Shown in pieces: positions 49,490 to 61,209 of a stretch of 64,000 bases of DNA (position 1 is its first letter; each line of letters starts with the position of its first letter). Location of the stretch: contig JAQGEQ010000380.1 of the NCBI GenBank assembly GCA_034620365.1, forward strand, positions 3,720,001 through 3,784,000, in the 5' to 3' direction. Made by a program: the position numbers and the translations under genes. Source of the DNA: Pegea sp. RAD2-039 (lineage: Eukaryota; Chordata; Thaliacea; Salpida; Salpidae). Below the pieces are notes generated by a model. It saw only the letters and a program-made list of their open reading frames with translations, was not told the origin of the DNA and searched no databases.

Positions 49490-50110
49490 CTAGTCGGATA
49501 TTGCATCCTTGCTTTGTGCAAAACTCTTTGCGTTTTGCATGTCTTCTAGAGCATGTCCTTTTCTGTAACATTTGACTATCATGGAAAAGAGGAACAAGTC
49601 AAGTTTAAATTGTTTTAGTAAATCAGGTGGTATACTACTGCTACCTGGTGCTTTTCCTAACCCCATCGCAGAAATGGTTTTATTAAGTTCTTCTGTTGTT
49701 GATTTAACATCTAGATTATGTGTAATTGGTAGATGTTCCATTTATCCAGCGCGGTGTTTTGTTGGGAGTAGAGAAGCGAAACATGCTCAATCTATCTGTT
49801 CATCTCTGCTGTGTAAAGTCTTTCCTCTGGCAAATTGCAAGGGAGCCGTTTGACGTTTTGTTGATTCTGCTGCACACTAAATACCATAAACATTTTCTTG
49901 TGGCTTTACGAAAAGTGTTTAAACTCTCAATAGCAAGGAATGGTTCGAAGAAAATATCAATACATTGCTTCTTCTCGCTGAGCATAAGCGTCAAACGTTT
50001 GAAAAATACCAACTTGTACCTAGCCCAACAACTCTGAGCGATTTACGTGAAACTAGAAAGACAAACTACACAGGTATTGATGTAAATATGGAAGAAAAAA
50101 GGGTTTTTGA
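49490..50110 (-). mobile_element. LINE fragment with inverted 5' part
   Basis: On the minus strand, 49490 to about 49930 encodes the start of a LINE reverse transcriptase: LPITHNLDV, then GLGKAPGSSSIPPDLLKQ, as in many animal endonuclease/RT proteins. The part just upstream of that domain in such proteins (here WFEENINTLLLLAEHKRQTF, about 49943-50002) lies on the plus strand instead. So two neighbouring pieces of one element meet head to head near 49935. This is not the CR1-like family of the other copies, which have a different protein sequence. Broken by stops. Confidence 0.6.
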
Positions 50111-51522
50111 ATGAATATGGGAAGAGGGCAAATAATAATGCGTTGAGGAACATCACAGATGACCTCAAGAAAACTTGAAACAGTGTATGAAAATTATTTG
50201 TTATAGATAGACAATAAGAAGGTGCTTCATATGATAGATAAGAGCGGGGTGAATGTTAAACTACCTGAGAGTTCTTACTGAGAAGTGATGTGAAACTGAT
50301 GATGTTAGTTATTAAATCATTTGCTGAGGAATATAGCCACTGGTTGAGATAGGAAAACAGCTGATCTCTTGTTTCTTGTATAGTTTTTGCCCGTTGTAAA
50401 GAATTTAAAAATTGCTGAATTAAATACTTAATTTCTCTTTTTAGCTGAGCTAATAATAATTAAAAGGTTTAGAGCAGCTATTTCCTAAATTTTCTTAGAT
50501 TGCAAACTTCTGAAAATAAATATTAAAAAAAAGTTTTAAGTCTTAAAAATTGTAAAATAATAAAAACTAGCTCCTTAAGTTATGAAAAAATCTAAAAACT
50601 TTATATTAATTGAAGAAATAAAGTTATGTATAATTAAATAATCCATCTTTAGTTATTACTATCTTTTAGTAATTCTAGTTTTTAATTTTTCTTTAAAACA
50701 AAAGATAACCACTATTTTTTTTAAATAGCTGGTCCTAAGTTTCTCGTGACCTTACGATTATTTTTCCAAAACCTAAAAAACTTTGAATGAATTATAAGCT
50801 TAGGTAATAATAACTTTTGTTTGAATATTAATGACTAAAAATGTGAGTAATCGTTTGACTTTAGCTTAACTAAAATAAGAGTGACGTATAAATTGGATTA
50901 CTAGAAATTGCCGAATAATGATAATAGTCTAACTTATAATTACAAGTTTTATTGCGGTTTTAACGATTCCTTTTTTGGAAAAATCTTACAAAGGAATATA
51001 AAACTCGAGCTGTCTAGCTCAACTTAAAATAATTCGCGCTTAAACTCTAGCCAGGCTTGCCCGATTCCGCGCTGTATAAAATAGATTAAAAACTAATTAA
51101 CTTGCTTTATTTCAGCTTTGTTTCAAAATTTTTGTTTCGAGGCCTTATAATAAGCTCTTAGCAGTATAAAACTACATTTGCAGTTTACTGAAACAAGTTA
51201 AGGACAAAATTTCAAGAGTGATACTGCATGCATTAATCATCAATTTTATTATCATCAAAAAAAATTGGCAAAATATTAAATAGTAAAAATAGTTTGAAAA
51301 GTATATTTCACCAAGGTAGGGAAAGGCTATTATTTAAAAAGTGATTGCTTTTAGTTTGAGAAGATCTTAAGTGCAGCGACTTCAAGAAAGGTTCTTCTGA
51401 AAGTTCTATTTTTTATAATGGCTTATTCATACTCATTTAAAAAAAAGTTAAAACTGTTGTTTTAAAATAACACCCATTATGTTAACAGCAAAATTAAAAC
51501 TTCCACTTATAAAACATTCAAC
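50111..51522. other. Intergenic, no gene recognised
   Basis: 50111-50400 may be further LINE debris (GC slightly higher). The rest is AT-rich and includes the 3' flank of the poly(A) polymerase-like gene. Confidence 0.35.
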
Positions 51523-53954
51523 TTAAAATTGATTGCTTCTATAATCTTCCAAATCATCTAAGATAGTGTATTTGGTGTGATACTGTTAGATATGAAAATG
51601 AAACAAATATTATTAAGGTAACTTGATATATTATAAAAATATTACCTTGAATTCTAAATTTTCAGTTCCAAAAAAGCATTCTTTTAATGATCTTTGCTGA
51701 TAAATGTAAAATAAATATTAAGTATATTAAAAGATCAAGCTTTATTATCTTTTACGTTTAACTATCAATTACCAACCATTTTTGCTTCAGCTTACAAAGC
51801 TTAAAAAACAGTTTTATCACACACATAAAATTATCAAGCAAATTTTAGTCATTCTAAATACATGTAAATGCTATTATCTATCAATTTAAACGCCTACATT
51901 CTATATTAATGCAGAAAACTTAAATTGAAGCGATTAAGACTTAAGTGACATTTTTATGTTTTATGAGCAGTTCAAGGTGCAATGAATTAACTTTAAACTT
52001 ACAGCTTTTTTCATCAAGTCATCTTTAGTTTTACTTTTTATTAAAGCAAATACCCACTTTTGTTTTAAAGCACTATGAAAATAAACTGTTAGCTAAAATA
52101 TTAAGATATTTTAGAAGAAAAATTGTGTTATTCAGTTAGGTGAGTATTTCTATACCTTTTATGTTGGAACTTTTCTGTATGTAATCTTACTTTCAATTCA
52201 TTACATCGAAGCTTTTCAAAAAGCTCCTTTATTCTTTTATTAATCTGCCAAAATCTGCAAAAACCAAAAACGTTATTTCAGAAACTCATCTCACGTGTAA
52301 GGTGAATAATGTTACATTACAATCGAAACTAGAAAATTACTTTTTATCGAATTCAATCTTATCAAGCTTCTTCTCTTTAGACAGCTCAGTAGAAAAATCC
52401 AGTACTAAAAATTGATAATAATCCTCAAAAAAACTTCTTTCAAGTAATTTGTTCCTGATATTTTCAAAGTTTTCAGTGTCTCTATAGTTTTCAAATAGCT
52501 TACGACCTCTCTGAAACTCCTAAAATTGTTGATTAAATAAGAGAAGAACAAATAAAAAAGATAAACGCTTGAAGTATTTTAGGTAGTTTATAACTCAATA
52601 ATCAAGTATACTTGAGCGATGATTTGTTTTCCAGTTCTGCTAATGTGACCTGTACAATTTCTAGATGTTCCAGGTAAAAGAACTTGTATGCAAGGTGTGG
52701 TGAAATAAGTAATTTTAGTTGAATCAAGTTGAATCGGTACACTCCAATTCCTTATTAAACAAATTAATAAAATCGGCTACTTTGTAAATATTAACTTAGC
52801 TAACCAATCAGCAAAAACTGAAAACATACGCTCAACTATCATCTCATGGTTGGCATCTGGATAAAGCTTTCTAACATAAGCAGTTAATATTGCCAATGAA
52901 ATGCCATTTAAATATCCATAACAGTTGCTATAGATGCAGCGAACTGAAAAAATATTACAGTATAAAAGTGACAAATGTAATTAAAATAGCTAACGTTTAG
53001 ATTGCTAGATTTAGTAACAAATTAGAATAAAATAATAATAAAATAATAATAAACTAATATAATAATAATAAAATCTCTCAAATATTTATAACAAAAATCA
53101 GAATACATTTTGCCCAGATCTTCATAGTTATCACAGCCAACGAAAAATTACGTTTTCCATCATCAAGGTTTAACAGCTTACATCTTAAGCTAGCATCCTG
53201 GCTATATGTAGATTCATTTTTGATAAACATCTCTACCTAGTTAAAGAAGGTGATAGAATTGGAAAAGTTCAAAAATTGATAAAGGATACATATGTCTAAT
53301 TCAGGAGTATTACCTTTATATTTTCCATTGTGAACATCACACAGCGATATCTCAGATCGACAATCTTAAACAAAATGTTAATAAATAAAACAAAGAATCA
53401 ATTTGAAAGATTCCTCGAATTAAAGAAATATTGTGAATAAACTGCCATAGTTAAAATTAGTCATTTATGAATCGACGTTTTACATGATGAAGCGTGTTTG
53501 CTTTGAATCAACAATAAAATTTATCACTTATAGTAAAAGTTCCAACCTTTTCGTCTTTTACTTCTTCTAGACCTCCAAAAATAGGTGGTTTTAAGTCCTT
53601 TTGCTCGTTTGGATGATATATATTTAGATCAATATCACTACTAACAAGACATGTGTTGATCAAGTCTGAACCGAATACAAGATGTTTTAGATTTGTATCC
53701 TTAAAAGATAAGTTTATCAAAGTCAATAGTTTCGTGTCATTTATTCAACTTACCTTTCCTTCCTGTTTTTCAAAAATTTTGTGTTGGTTTAAATAATTAA
53801 CAATTTTCTCTACAATTTGATTACGTTTATTACATCCTTCGTTACTCTCTGCTAAACTTAGTTTTTTTATGTACTCATCGGGACTTGATGCTGAATCAGA
53901 GCGAAAATCTTCAGAACGACATTTAAGAACGATCGCTGAGTTTTCTATTATCAT
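51523..53954 (-). CDS. Divergent poly(A) polymerase-like protein
   Basis: Relative of the canonical nuclear poly(A) polymerases (PAPOLA/PAPOLG), which add the mRNA tail. Eleven phase-consistent exons, high to low: 53954-53754, 53699-53547, 53364-53314, 53236-53107, 52943-52805, 52750-52612, 52519-52341, 52254-52191, 52092-52003, 51696-51646, 51582-51523; about 418 residues (human 745). The nucleotidyltransferase motif FGS-X9-SDID (residues 76-91, FGSDLINTCLVSSDIDL) keeps the spacing of human FGS-X9-ADID. IYSNCYGYLNGISLAILTAY, then RKLYPDAN, align with IYSNILGFLGGVSWAML and QLYPNA. The C-terminal RNA-binding fold is recognisable (EFQRGRKLFENY, FFEDYYQFLVL, QKWVFALIKSK). The third catalytic Asp (human IEID) is Glu137 here (IKVE). 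The Ser/Thr-rich tail and nuclear signals of vertebrate PAP are absent. It may be an active divergent paralogue or a non-catalytic one. Confidence 0.82.
53028..53082. repeat. AAT-rich microsatellite
   Basis: Runs of AATAAT and AATAAA units inside intron 4 of the poly(A) polymerase-like gene. Confidence 0.6.
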
Positions 53955-55719
53955 TGTCTGGCTAAGTAGTCTAAATCCAAAAACTAGTTTAAAAATAAAT
54001 GTTTGTAGAGTTATCTGAAAAATATATAACGATTGTAAACAGATAAACGAAAAAAGATATAATTCAAAAAGCCATTAGAATAAATTTTACTTTCAGAAAA
54101 GCTTTAACTGATCATTTAAAACATTGATAGATATCAATTGGTCATCAATAAAAACTTCTTTACAAACATAAAAGCAACGCATTAAGCAAGCGCGAGTAAC
54201 AGATATACGTTAAATCATGTGAAACAATATATAAACATATATAAGTTATGTAAGTAGTACTAACAAATTTTCCAACATTATATGTGCCAAAAATAAAAGA
54301 CGAGTTATTCTGAAAAAAACATTTCACTAAAACAATCTTATGTGAAGGACCAACGATAATTAATAAATAAAAGTATTTCAAACAAAATAAAGCGCTTTTT
54401 CAGGAGTATTTCTGCAAAAATGACAACAATATATTTTGTGATTATTATTATGTAGGACTTGTTTTAATCTGAAGAATTTCATCTGAAGTTTAAACAAATT
54501 TAATTTTGTAAAATTTCACAAAACATTTCTATTTCTGAAAGTTAGATAAATTTTTAAGAAGCCAACGTCTTATCGCCAACGTCTTATGAAAACTTGAAAC
54601 TATTTCGCAGAATACTATAGAAATAATAATCTTACAAAGGAAATATGGACATATCAACAAAAATACAAATAGCAAATAAAGAATATTAAAATGAATTGAC
54701 TAATAATTTGTGAAACAAAATTTATAGTTCATTTAATAAAACGTACCGTTACTTGAAGATGATAGAAATAGAATGTTTAAGCTTAAAGCAATCCAAAAAT
54801 TGTGGTTTCTTAAAATAGTCTCAAATCATGATCTAAATTAGAGTAGTTTCCTTAAAGCTTTCAAAATCAGTTGTACTCAAAAGGTTTAGAAAAAAGCAAG
54901 ACCAATCCGTAATTTCTAAATTTTTTAATAGACTTTATGATGTTCATACCATACTTTCAAACAACGATAATTGAACCAGTTTTGAACTAACCCACATATA
55001 AACCAGTAAGCAATTTTCAAAAATTTAGTAATTCAATAGAGCATTGACCGATTATCGCTTTCTCGTTTTTATTTTGTGTAGGTAACAAATTACTTTAAAA
55101 AAATCATATTTTTTTATTCCCTAACTTAATTCTTAGAATTTATTTATAAATCATTATAATCCTCAAATCAGTTTATCAAAGTTCTATTTTGAAATACATC
55201 TGATGAAATACATCTGAGATTTTTGTTCACTTTTATTTCGATTCGTTATTTTCTTTTCTGTGTTTTTATTCTAGAGTAAAATTAGTTCATATCAGAAAAC
55301 TTTTTACTGAATTACTAAAAGGTTTGATTATAGATTGTAAATATCAGTTTAATAATTGCAAGTTTTTATCAATAAATGTTTTAGGGTAGCAACACAAACA
55401 ATGGACTTATGCAAAAAAATACTACTTTAAATAGATTATAAGCAAACACCACACTCTTGATAGATAAATGTTGATAAATTACTTTTTTATTTAAACTAAA
55501 AATGCGTAAAATATACTTGATATTGGTTGAAGGTAAATCTTTTACAACACTAGAGTTGCTCTTATGCAGAGGATAAAAGCAACAGATAATCTTAAGGGTT
55601 TCCAAAATAACTTTTTCTCAGCCTTAGGGCTGGCTATAAACTGAGAAGCTACAATCAACGGTGAGATCTTATTCCTTTTTTAAAAAATAAACTTTTCGAA
55701 CTTTACTAGTTTGCTAATT
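53955..55719. other. Intergenic, AT-rich
   Basis: Holds the promoter of the poly(A) polymerase-like gene. Small tandem duplications occur (GCCAACGTCTTAT twice at 54561-54588; TGAAATACATCTGA twice near 55190-55215). No gene recognised. Confidence 0.4.
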
Positions 55720-57085
55720 TAACCTTTTGCTAATTTATTATCCACTTTTTCAAATTTTTGATACTTTAGCAATTGAAGATTTTGTTCAGAAATAACTTGA
55801 GTTGAAAGCTTTCTTTCGAACTTTCCACCAAAACTAGCATCACCAATTGGACCAATATATAAAAAATTTTTTGATGAAATTATACTTTCACCATTTCCGC
55901 TACATCCGCTATAAATTTCACTACTAATTTGTGGATCAAATAATGTTCTATTTTCTAGTAAATCATTACAAGTAGGTTATCGATCTACAATAAGATTTTC
56001 AAAAAGTACTTCAATAGTTGGTTTACTGCTTTCAATAGTTTGAGGCATCAGATCAAGCAATATCTGCACTTTTAACTATCACCTTCATTCACGTCAGCAC
56101 TTTTAGATACGCTATCACTTTCAATAGGGCAGAACTTTTAGCTACCTCTTCTTATTTAGCTACGTCATCACCTTTAGATTCGTTAGCACCTTGAGCTATT
56201 TCATCACTTCAACTACAGACCAAGTCCTCTACAACATCTACTTCCCCAACCTTAAATGAGGCGCTGATATTATCACCTTAATTTCAGTGACATTTCGTAA
56301 ATGGGCTGACCCTGCATCTGTTCCAGTAACCCCTGCCTTACGTTGATATTATTCTTATCAAAAACTTCACAATTGTTCATCTTGAGCCTCTGATATTTAT
56401 TTATGGTCATGGGTTTGGATTTCCAGTCCTTCCGTCCTCCGTTTATCATGACGTAATCCATCATGATAAGGAGGTTGATTGACAAAAGTTCTTCAACTAA
56501 CTTGGAACGTATCAAAGAAGAGAAGAAAGCGTATCTGAAAAACTTAATTAGATCTATCTCTTTGCTGGTAAAGCTTGTATGAGTCTGAAGAAGGACTTTG
56601 CAAGTGGACCACACCATCAGGGCTCTAGTTGGGAAACTATGCGAGGCATGGCCACCGTGTCTACTGCTAGAGTTAATGACCCTTTTCCTGTCTCTTTGAT
56701 CTTGTACAGATCTCGAAGCTCCAGGACTTTCGTGACACACTTGTCACTCATTCTCCTCGTCGTGGTCACAATATTCGGACCACAAAGGCACATTATGAGA
56801 CATATTTCACCTATTTCTTCGAGTATTTGTGACTTTCTATCTTTGAAATGTGCCTTTTTAGCGGCAATCATGATCTTAGTTTCGACCTTCTCTTGATTGT
56901 AGCAAATATATTGAAAGTTTTCCTCGGATCTCTCAACCCTTTATCGGTCAGCCTGAACCTTCTAGACAAATACTACAGTCCTATAGTCCCGCATGTCATC
57001 AGTTTTCAGGTCAGAAGTTTATACAGAAGGTTAAATTCTTCTTTTGTAATGCAGCATTTGAAATGACTTCATGCTTCACTGCACT
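55720..57085 (-). other. Unidentified coding relic, perhaps viral fossil
   Basis: Minus-strand frames in this 1.35-kb stretch read like protein and differ from the AT-rich surroundings. Parts seen: 56617-56871 (includes GPNIVTTTRRMSDKCVTKVL), 56273-56740 (includes TSKEIDLIKFFRYAFFSSL), a repetitive Asp/Ser/Lys-rich stretch near 56080-56260, and an open part near 55725-55980. I cannot name the family. The size and the short hydrophobic and basic blocks could fit an old RNA-virus nucleoprotein gene copy or a transposon gene. It is broken, with several breaks, and is treated as a fossil. Confidence 0.3.
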
Positions 57086-57769
57086 TCTGGTGGTTTCTTA
57101 TCATGTATGTTATCTAAGCATACACCACAAGTTATAACTGCATTAGCATCTTTTTTTAATGAATCCATTTCATCAGAAACAGTAACAAGACGCAAAAATA
57201 TTTCAATACTATTATTTCTTACTAATAAGCTGTATTACAATAAACTATATATAACCTTCCTAAAATATATATTTGAATTACGGTGATTCACCACTCAATA
57301 AATATATAATAATCATCTATTTACTGCTTTCTATCTCTTTGCTTTAAAATTAATTCTACTTGAGTGATACTAACAAACTTTTGTTGACTATGTAGATCAT
57401 TTTTATCATTTATTCGTTAGCAACTAGTTTCATTATAGACGCTTTTAATAATAATTAAATAATATGATAAGTCAGCAAACTTCTTGCATTCGATTGAATA
57501 CATTTCCTTTCTAAAGATTTTTTATGATTAGATTTTGATAAACTACATCTATCTTCCATCTTGATTAAAAGCTTTTTAGCCAATATTTGAAAACCTAAAA
57601 TGTATCATAATCATGCAACAAACTTAATAAAATTTGTATCTAATGTTAAAATATTCAATCTTTGAAAACATTTTGTCTATTCACCAGTTGATAAATATCT
57701 GATATTTAAAACTTGTAATTATGTAATACACTATGAATTGAACATCTATAATTCATAATATATCGTATT
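57086..57769. other. Intergenic, AT-rich
   Basis: No gene or repeat recognised between the two relics. Confidence 0.35.
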
Positions 57770-58860
57770 AAGTGCGAGCTACGTTTTCGTTACCCAAAGC
57801 TACGTTTTCGTTACCCATGATAGACAAAGCTACTGAGCCAATGGAAGGATTTAGCGTTGATTTAAAGGACCTAATTGCGAGTATAAACAAAAATTTCTTC
57901 TCCCTGTGTATTGTTAAAAGGCTTTTAAGATTTTGTTTTCTGTTTGCTAAGGTGGATTCAAACACGGTAACTAACCAATTGCGAGAATTATTTTCATTCT
58001 TATTAACTTGCAGCTATATATATTAAGATCAAAAATCGACTCTTAAGACAACTCCTACGACCCACAAGGTAAAAAGAAATAGTCTGGAGGGTGGTAAGGT
58101 ATGCGCTAAAGTCCAGAAATCTACCTAATGAAGATTGGGAGGAAGCGTTACCAGGAGCTATTCTGTCTTTGTTGTGTACATCGACAAACGAAACTTTTTA
58201 CTAAAGTTGATTCTGTACTTTCAGTCACAGAATAACCCAGGAAAGTAATTTACCGGATTGGCCTTAGAAGTCATGACCGGTACTCTAACAAAAATTTCGC
58301 AGAAGCAAGGATGATGATTTTGTAAAGAAGGTTGAAGCTTAATCTAATGTACGGGCGAATTGGCTATCTGGACAGAGGGGAGCCCAAAGTTTCATTGGGA
58401 AATCTGGTCAGATACCCAAGTGTTGATCAACAATATTTTGACGTTCATTCCGTACAAAGTGATAAAGAAGATAGTCCCTGATTTGCTGACTAAGTGAATT
58501 GAATGATGGTCCAGAAGTCAATATTGTTGGGAAAGAAAGTTGGATGAATTCGTTCCCGATAAGGAAATAACGGCGAGCTTCGATGGTCCGTGTACTAGAC
58601 GTCAACCCGAAAAGTTAAAGTTGTGGAGGTTTGGCGCCCAACTAAGTCAGTTAAGGGTCCATCTCTGGAGCGCTTTGGATGGGACTAATTGGAGTTTTTG
58701 GTCTTTTGGCGTTGGTTGTGATCGTGGAACAATTGTAAACATGTGCGGACTTGTCGGCTACGATCCAACTATCTAATTCGGGTAAATGTGGAATATTTGA
58801 GTTGTATATAAGAAGAAGTTTTTGCAGATTCTTCGATCCAACTGTTACTGTGATGATTTA
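57770..58860 (+). mobile_element. Ty3/gypsy LTR-retrotransposon fossil
   Basis: Remnant of the 3' part of a gypsy-type pol gene. The plus strand carries integrase-core-like sequence near 57900-58030 (KVDSNTVTNQLRELFS) and pieces resembling the integrase C-terminal region downstream, up to about 58780. The GC content is raised compared with the flanks. From about 58780 a TATA-like TATATAAG (58806-58813) and the sequence after it look like part of an LTR. Only a fragment of the element is left, it is broken in several places, and it looks old. Confidence 0.55.
57778..57816. repeat. Short tandem duplication
   Basis: The 18-nt GCTACGTTTTCGTTACCC occurs twice, separated by AAA, at the left edge of the gypsy-like fossil. 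Confidence 0.7.
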
Positions 58861-59640
58861 CAATCAAAATCTCTTTAAAAGTTATTATTGTTATAATTAG
58901 TAATTCATGACGTGAATAACTAAGTTTTAGGTTTCAAAGTTGATAAACAGTAAAAATTCAAATTCAATTATCTATCTGCATTAAGCTTTTATAAAAATGT
59001 TATTTGAAAAATAATTAAATTCTTATAGTTTATTAAATGATAAGCTCAATTCTAAAGATTAGTTTGATAAAAGGGTATAATAGAAAAATTACAGAAATTT
59101 CATAAGGATGTAAAAGAAATTTATTAAGTTGGAATGATTTAATTCTTGGATAATTAACATTTAACTCCAGTTTTTTATGATTATGGTGGAAACTGCTTAA
59201 GAAAACATCACCAGTAAATCATTAAACAACAACAAAACACGTTTGGATTAAATTTAATTTTAAGATCAAATTTAATTTAAATAAATTTCAATTGTCGAGC
59301 TATTGGTAAATTTTAAATTTCACTTTGTCAATGGCTCAACTAGAACATATGTTTAACCAGTAAACATGAGAAAGTCAAAAACAAATATTTTGGTATTTAC
59401 ATAAAATAATTCAAGTCACAAAAACTTTCTCTAAACATATCATTCATCGCCGCCAAATATTATAAAAAACAGTTTTAGGCGGTTTCGAAAAAAAAGTATT
59501 TTTGAAACCATGTCTGATATTCATACAACATATGTAGGTCAGAACGGATGAAGAGAAACTTTTGTCTCAAATCTTTAAGATGAAAAATCGAGTTTTTACG
59601 ATTATTAGAACTTTTTCAGTAATAGCATTAGTTAAAAAAT

Positions 59641-59703
59641 AAACTGTAAGCCAACAGTAAAAACAACAAACTGTAAGCCAACAGTAAAAATAACAAACTG
59701 TAA
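59641..59703. repeat. 27-nt tandem repeat
   Basis: AAACTGTAAGCCAACAGTAA plus AAA(C/T)AAC occurs twice with one difference, followed by a partial third unit. The unit contains a small inverted motif (CTGT, ACAG). Confidence 0.85.
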
Positions 59704-59919
59704 TCAGTAATGAGAATCAAAATGTGATATAAGACAGAAGAGAATTGAAACAGAAATATTTTAACAGTTGATCTGAATCATGAGGTACAAATTGCTAGTG
59801 GCAAAATGATAAAACTTCATTTAAAATTGTAAGATTGTACTGAAGCTATAAGTTCAATCGCTCATACATTTCTTAATATTTGTTCCATCTTATCACTGAT
59901 ACACTGCGAAAGATCATGA

Positions 59920-60076
59920 TGACGTCATTATACAGCAGCGATGTTATTATTGAAATTATAGTTTCAAAAAATACTCTAAATATAAAAGAAATCATTCACT
60001 TCATTAATTCTTAGGCAACGCGTGACTTGCTAGGCATGCATGACGTCGCAATACAAGCATACACTTCATGACGTAA
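59920..60076. promoter_or_regulatory. Cluster of CRE/bZIP-type sites
   Basis: TGACGTCA (59920-59927), TGACGTCG (60041-60048) and TGACGTAA (60069-60076) lie within 157 bp, with CATGACG repeated. CREB/ATF factors bind such sites. They lie beyond the stop codon of the minus-strand gene at 60205, so they could be a downstream enhancer, or the promoter of an RNA that I cannot see. Confidence 0.35.
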
Positions 60077-60204
60077 GCTTAAGACAAAATAGTTGATAAT
60101 CATTTTAACTTTCATGTTTTTGACATAATGTTGATGCAACAAGTCAGATCGTTAGGTGGCGTAATAGTTCAATTTACCAACATTGTTCATCTGTTAATCA
60201 AAGC

Positions 60205-60702
60205 TCATAAGTAATATAAAGTAGCTGCAGGGTGTGGGCCTTGAGTGGTGGGAACCAATGACATATTAGGACTCATGGTTGCGTATGGTGGTCCCATACC
60301 AGATGAGTGTTGAGCAAACTGCGATACATTAGGTGGAGGAATTCCTGAACTAGCAATTGGGTTGTAGCTCTGCTGAATGGTCGGTTGAATAACTGAAGAT
60401 TGATTATAAGAAGAAGCAGAAAGACTGATTGGAGATGTCGGATTAAAGGCTGTTGGTTGATAAATGGTTGGCTGAGGATATCTAACTGCTCCTGCTGGTA
60501 ACTGAAGCTCAGAAACTGGTGCTGTACCTGTAGGTGTAAACATCTTACAAATAATAAAAATTCAATCTAGAAAACAACTCTTCCTTTTAACTACTCAACT
60601 TGTTCATAAAATGTTTGATAATTGAAAATCTTTCCTTTTCTGTATTCGTTACTATTATTATTCGAACTAGTTGTTAAAGCCGGAGCAGCATTTCTCTCAG
60701 TG
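60205..60702 (-). CDS. Last two exons of an unknown Pro/Ser/Gln-rich protein
   Basis: Two exons join in phase: 60702-60600 (ending GKIFNYQTFYEQ, donor GTTGAG) and 60543-60205 (acceptor TTTGTAAG, starting MFTPTGTAPVSELQ, ending AATLYYL). The last exon encodes 112 residues rich in Pro, Ser, Thr, Gln and Asn with almost no charge, for example AVRYPQPTIYQPTAFNPT and GIPPPNVSQFAQHSSGM. Such C-termini are common in RNA-binding proteins and transcription cofactors, but I do not recognise the family. The preceding exon starts with a partial codon, so the gene continues upstream, further right in the window or beyond it. An alternative is an intronless ORF starting at the ATG of 60543. Confidence 0.55.
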
Positions 60703-61209
60703 CTAACATTAGTAAATTGCAAATAATTTAAGTTTGATCTTTTATTTTAATTAATTATAAAAAACTCAGCAATCTTTACTCAAAACTTTTCATTGTTTTT
60801 GTATCCTTTGATAATCAAATTAATTGATTTTTTGTGTGTGATTGTAATATGATAAAAACTTATTTACTTAAATTAATGATTTATTTCTTAACTATTAGTG
60901 TTTGAAAATAAAAGCTTTTATAAACAACTAATAATCATTCTCTAAGGTTAGGGTTATAATACAAAAGATGCATGTTGTTATTAGTAAAATCTCAACTATT
61001 AAAAAATATTACAGAATTTGTAGCAATTCAAAAGTAGTATCAATTAACTCTGAAAAATTTATACAAATAAACTATAAAATTAATTAAGTCTTTTCAAACT
61101 ACCTTTTGTTAAAAAAGATTAAACTATTGAAACTGAAAACAAATCTGTAAACATTAGTTTGTAGTTTTTGTGTAAAATTTGTTCTTTCAACAAATGATAA
61201 AAGAAGATA

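Larger units (their letters stand above)
58861..60204. other. Intergenic and 3' flank of the 60.2-kb gene
   Basis: Mostly AT-rich. It holds the 27-nt tandem repeat at 59641 and the cluster of bZIP-type sites at 59920-60076, both listed separately. Confidence 0.4.

Noticed and set aside
56579-57066. Plus-strand ORFs of 70-105 residues
   Set aside because: They overlap the minus-strand relic and read less like protein (runs of Ser, Leu and Phe).
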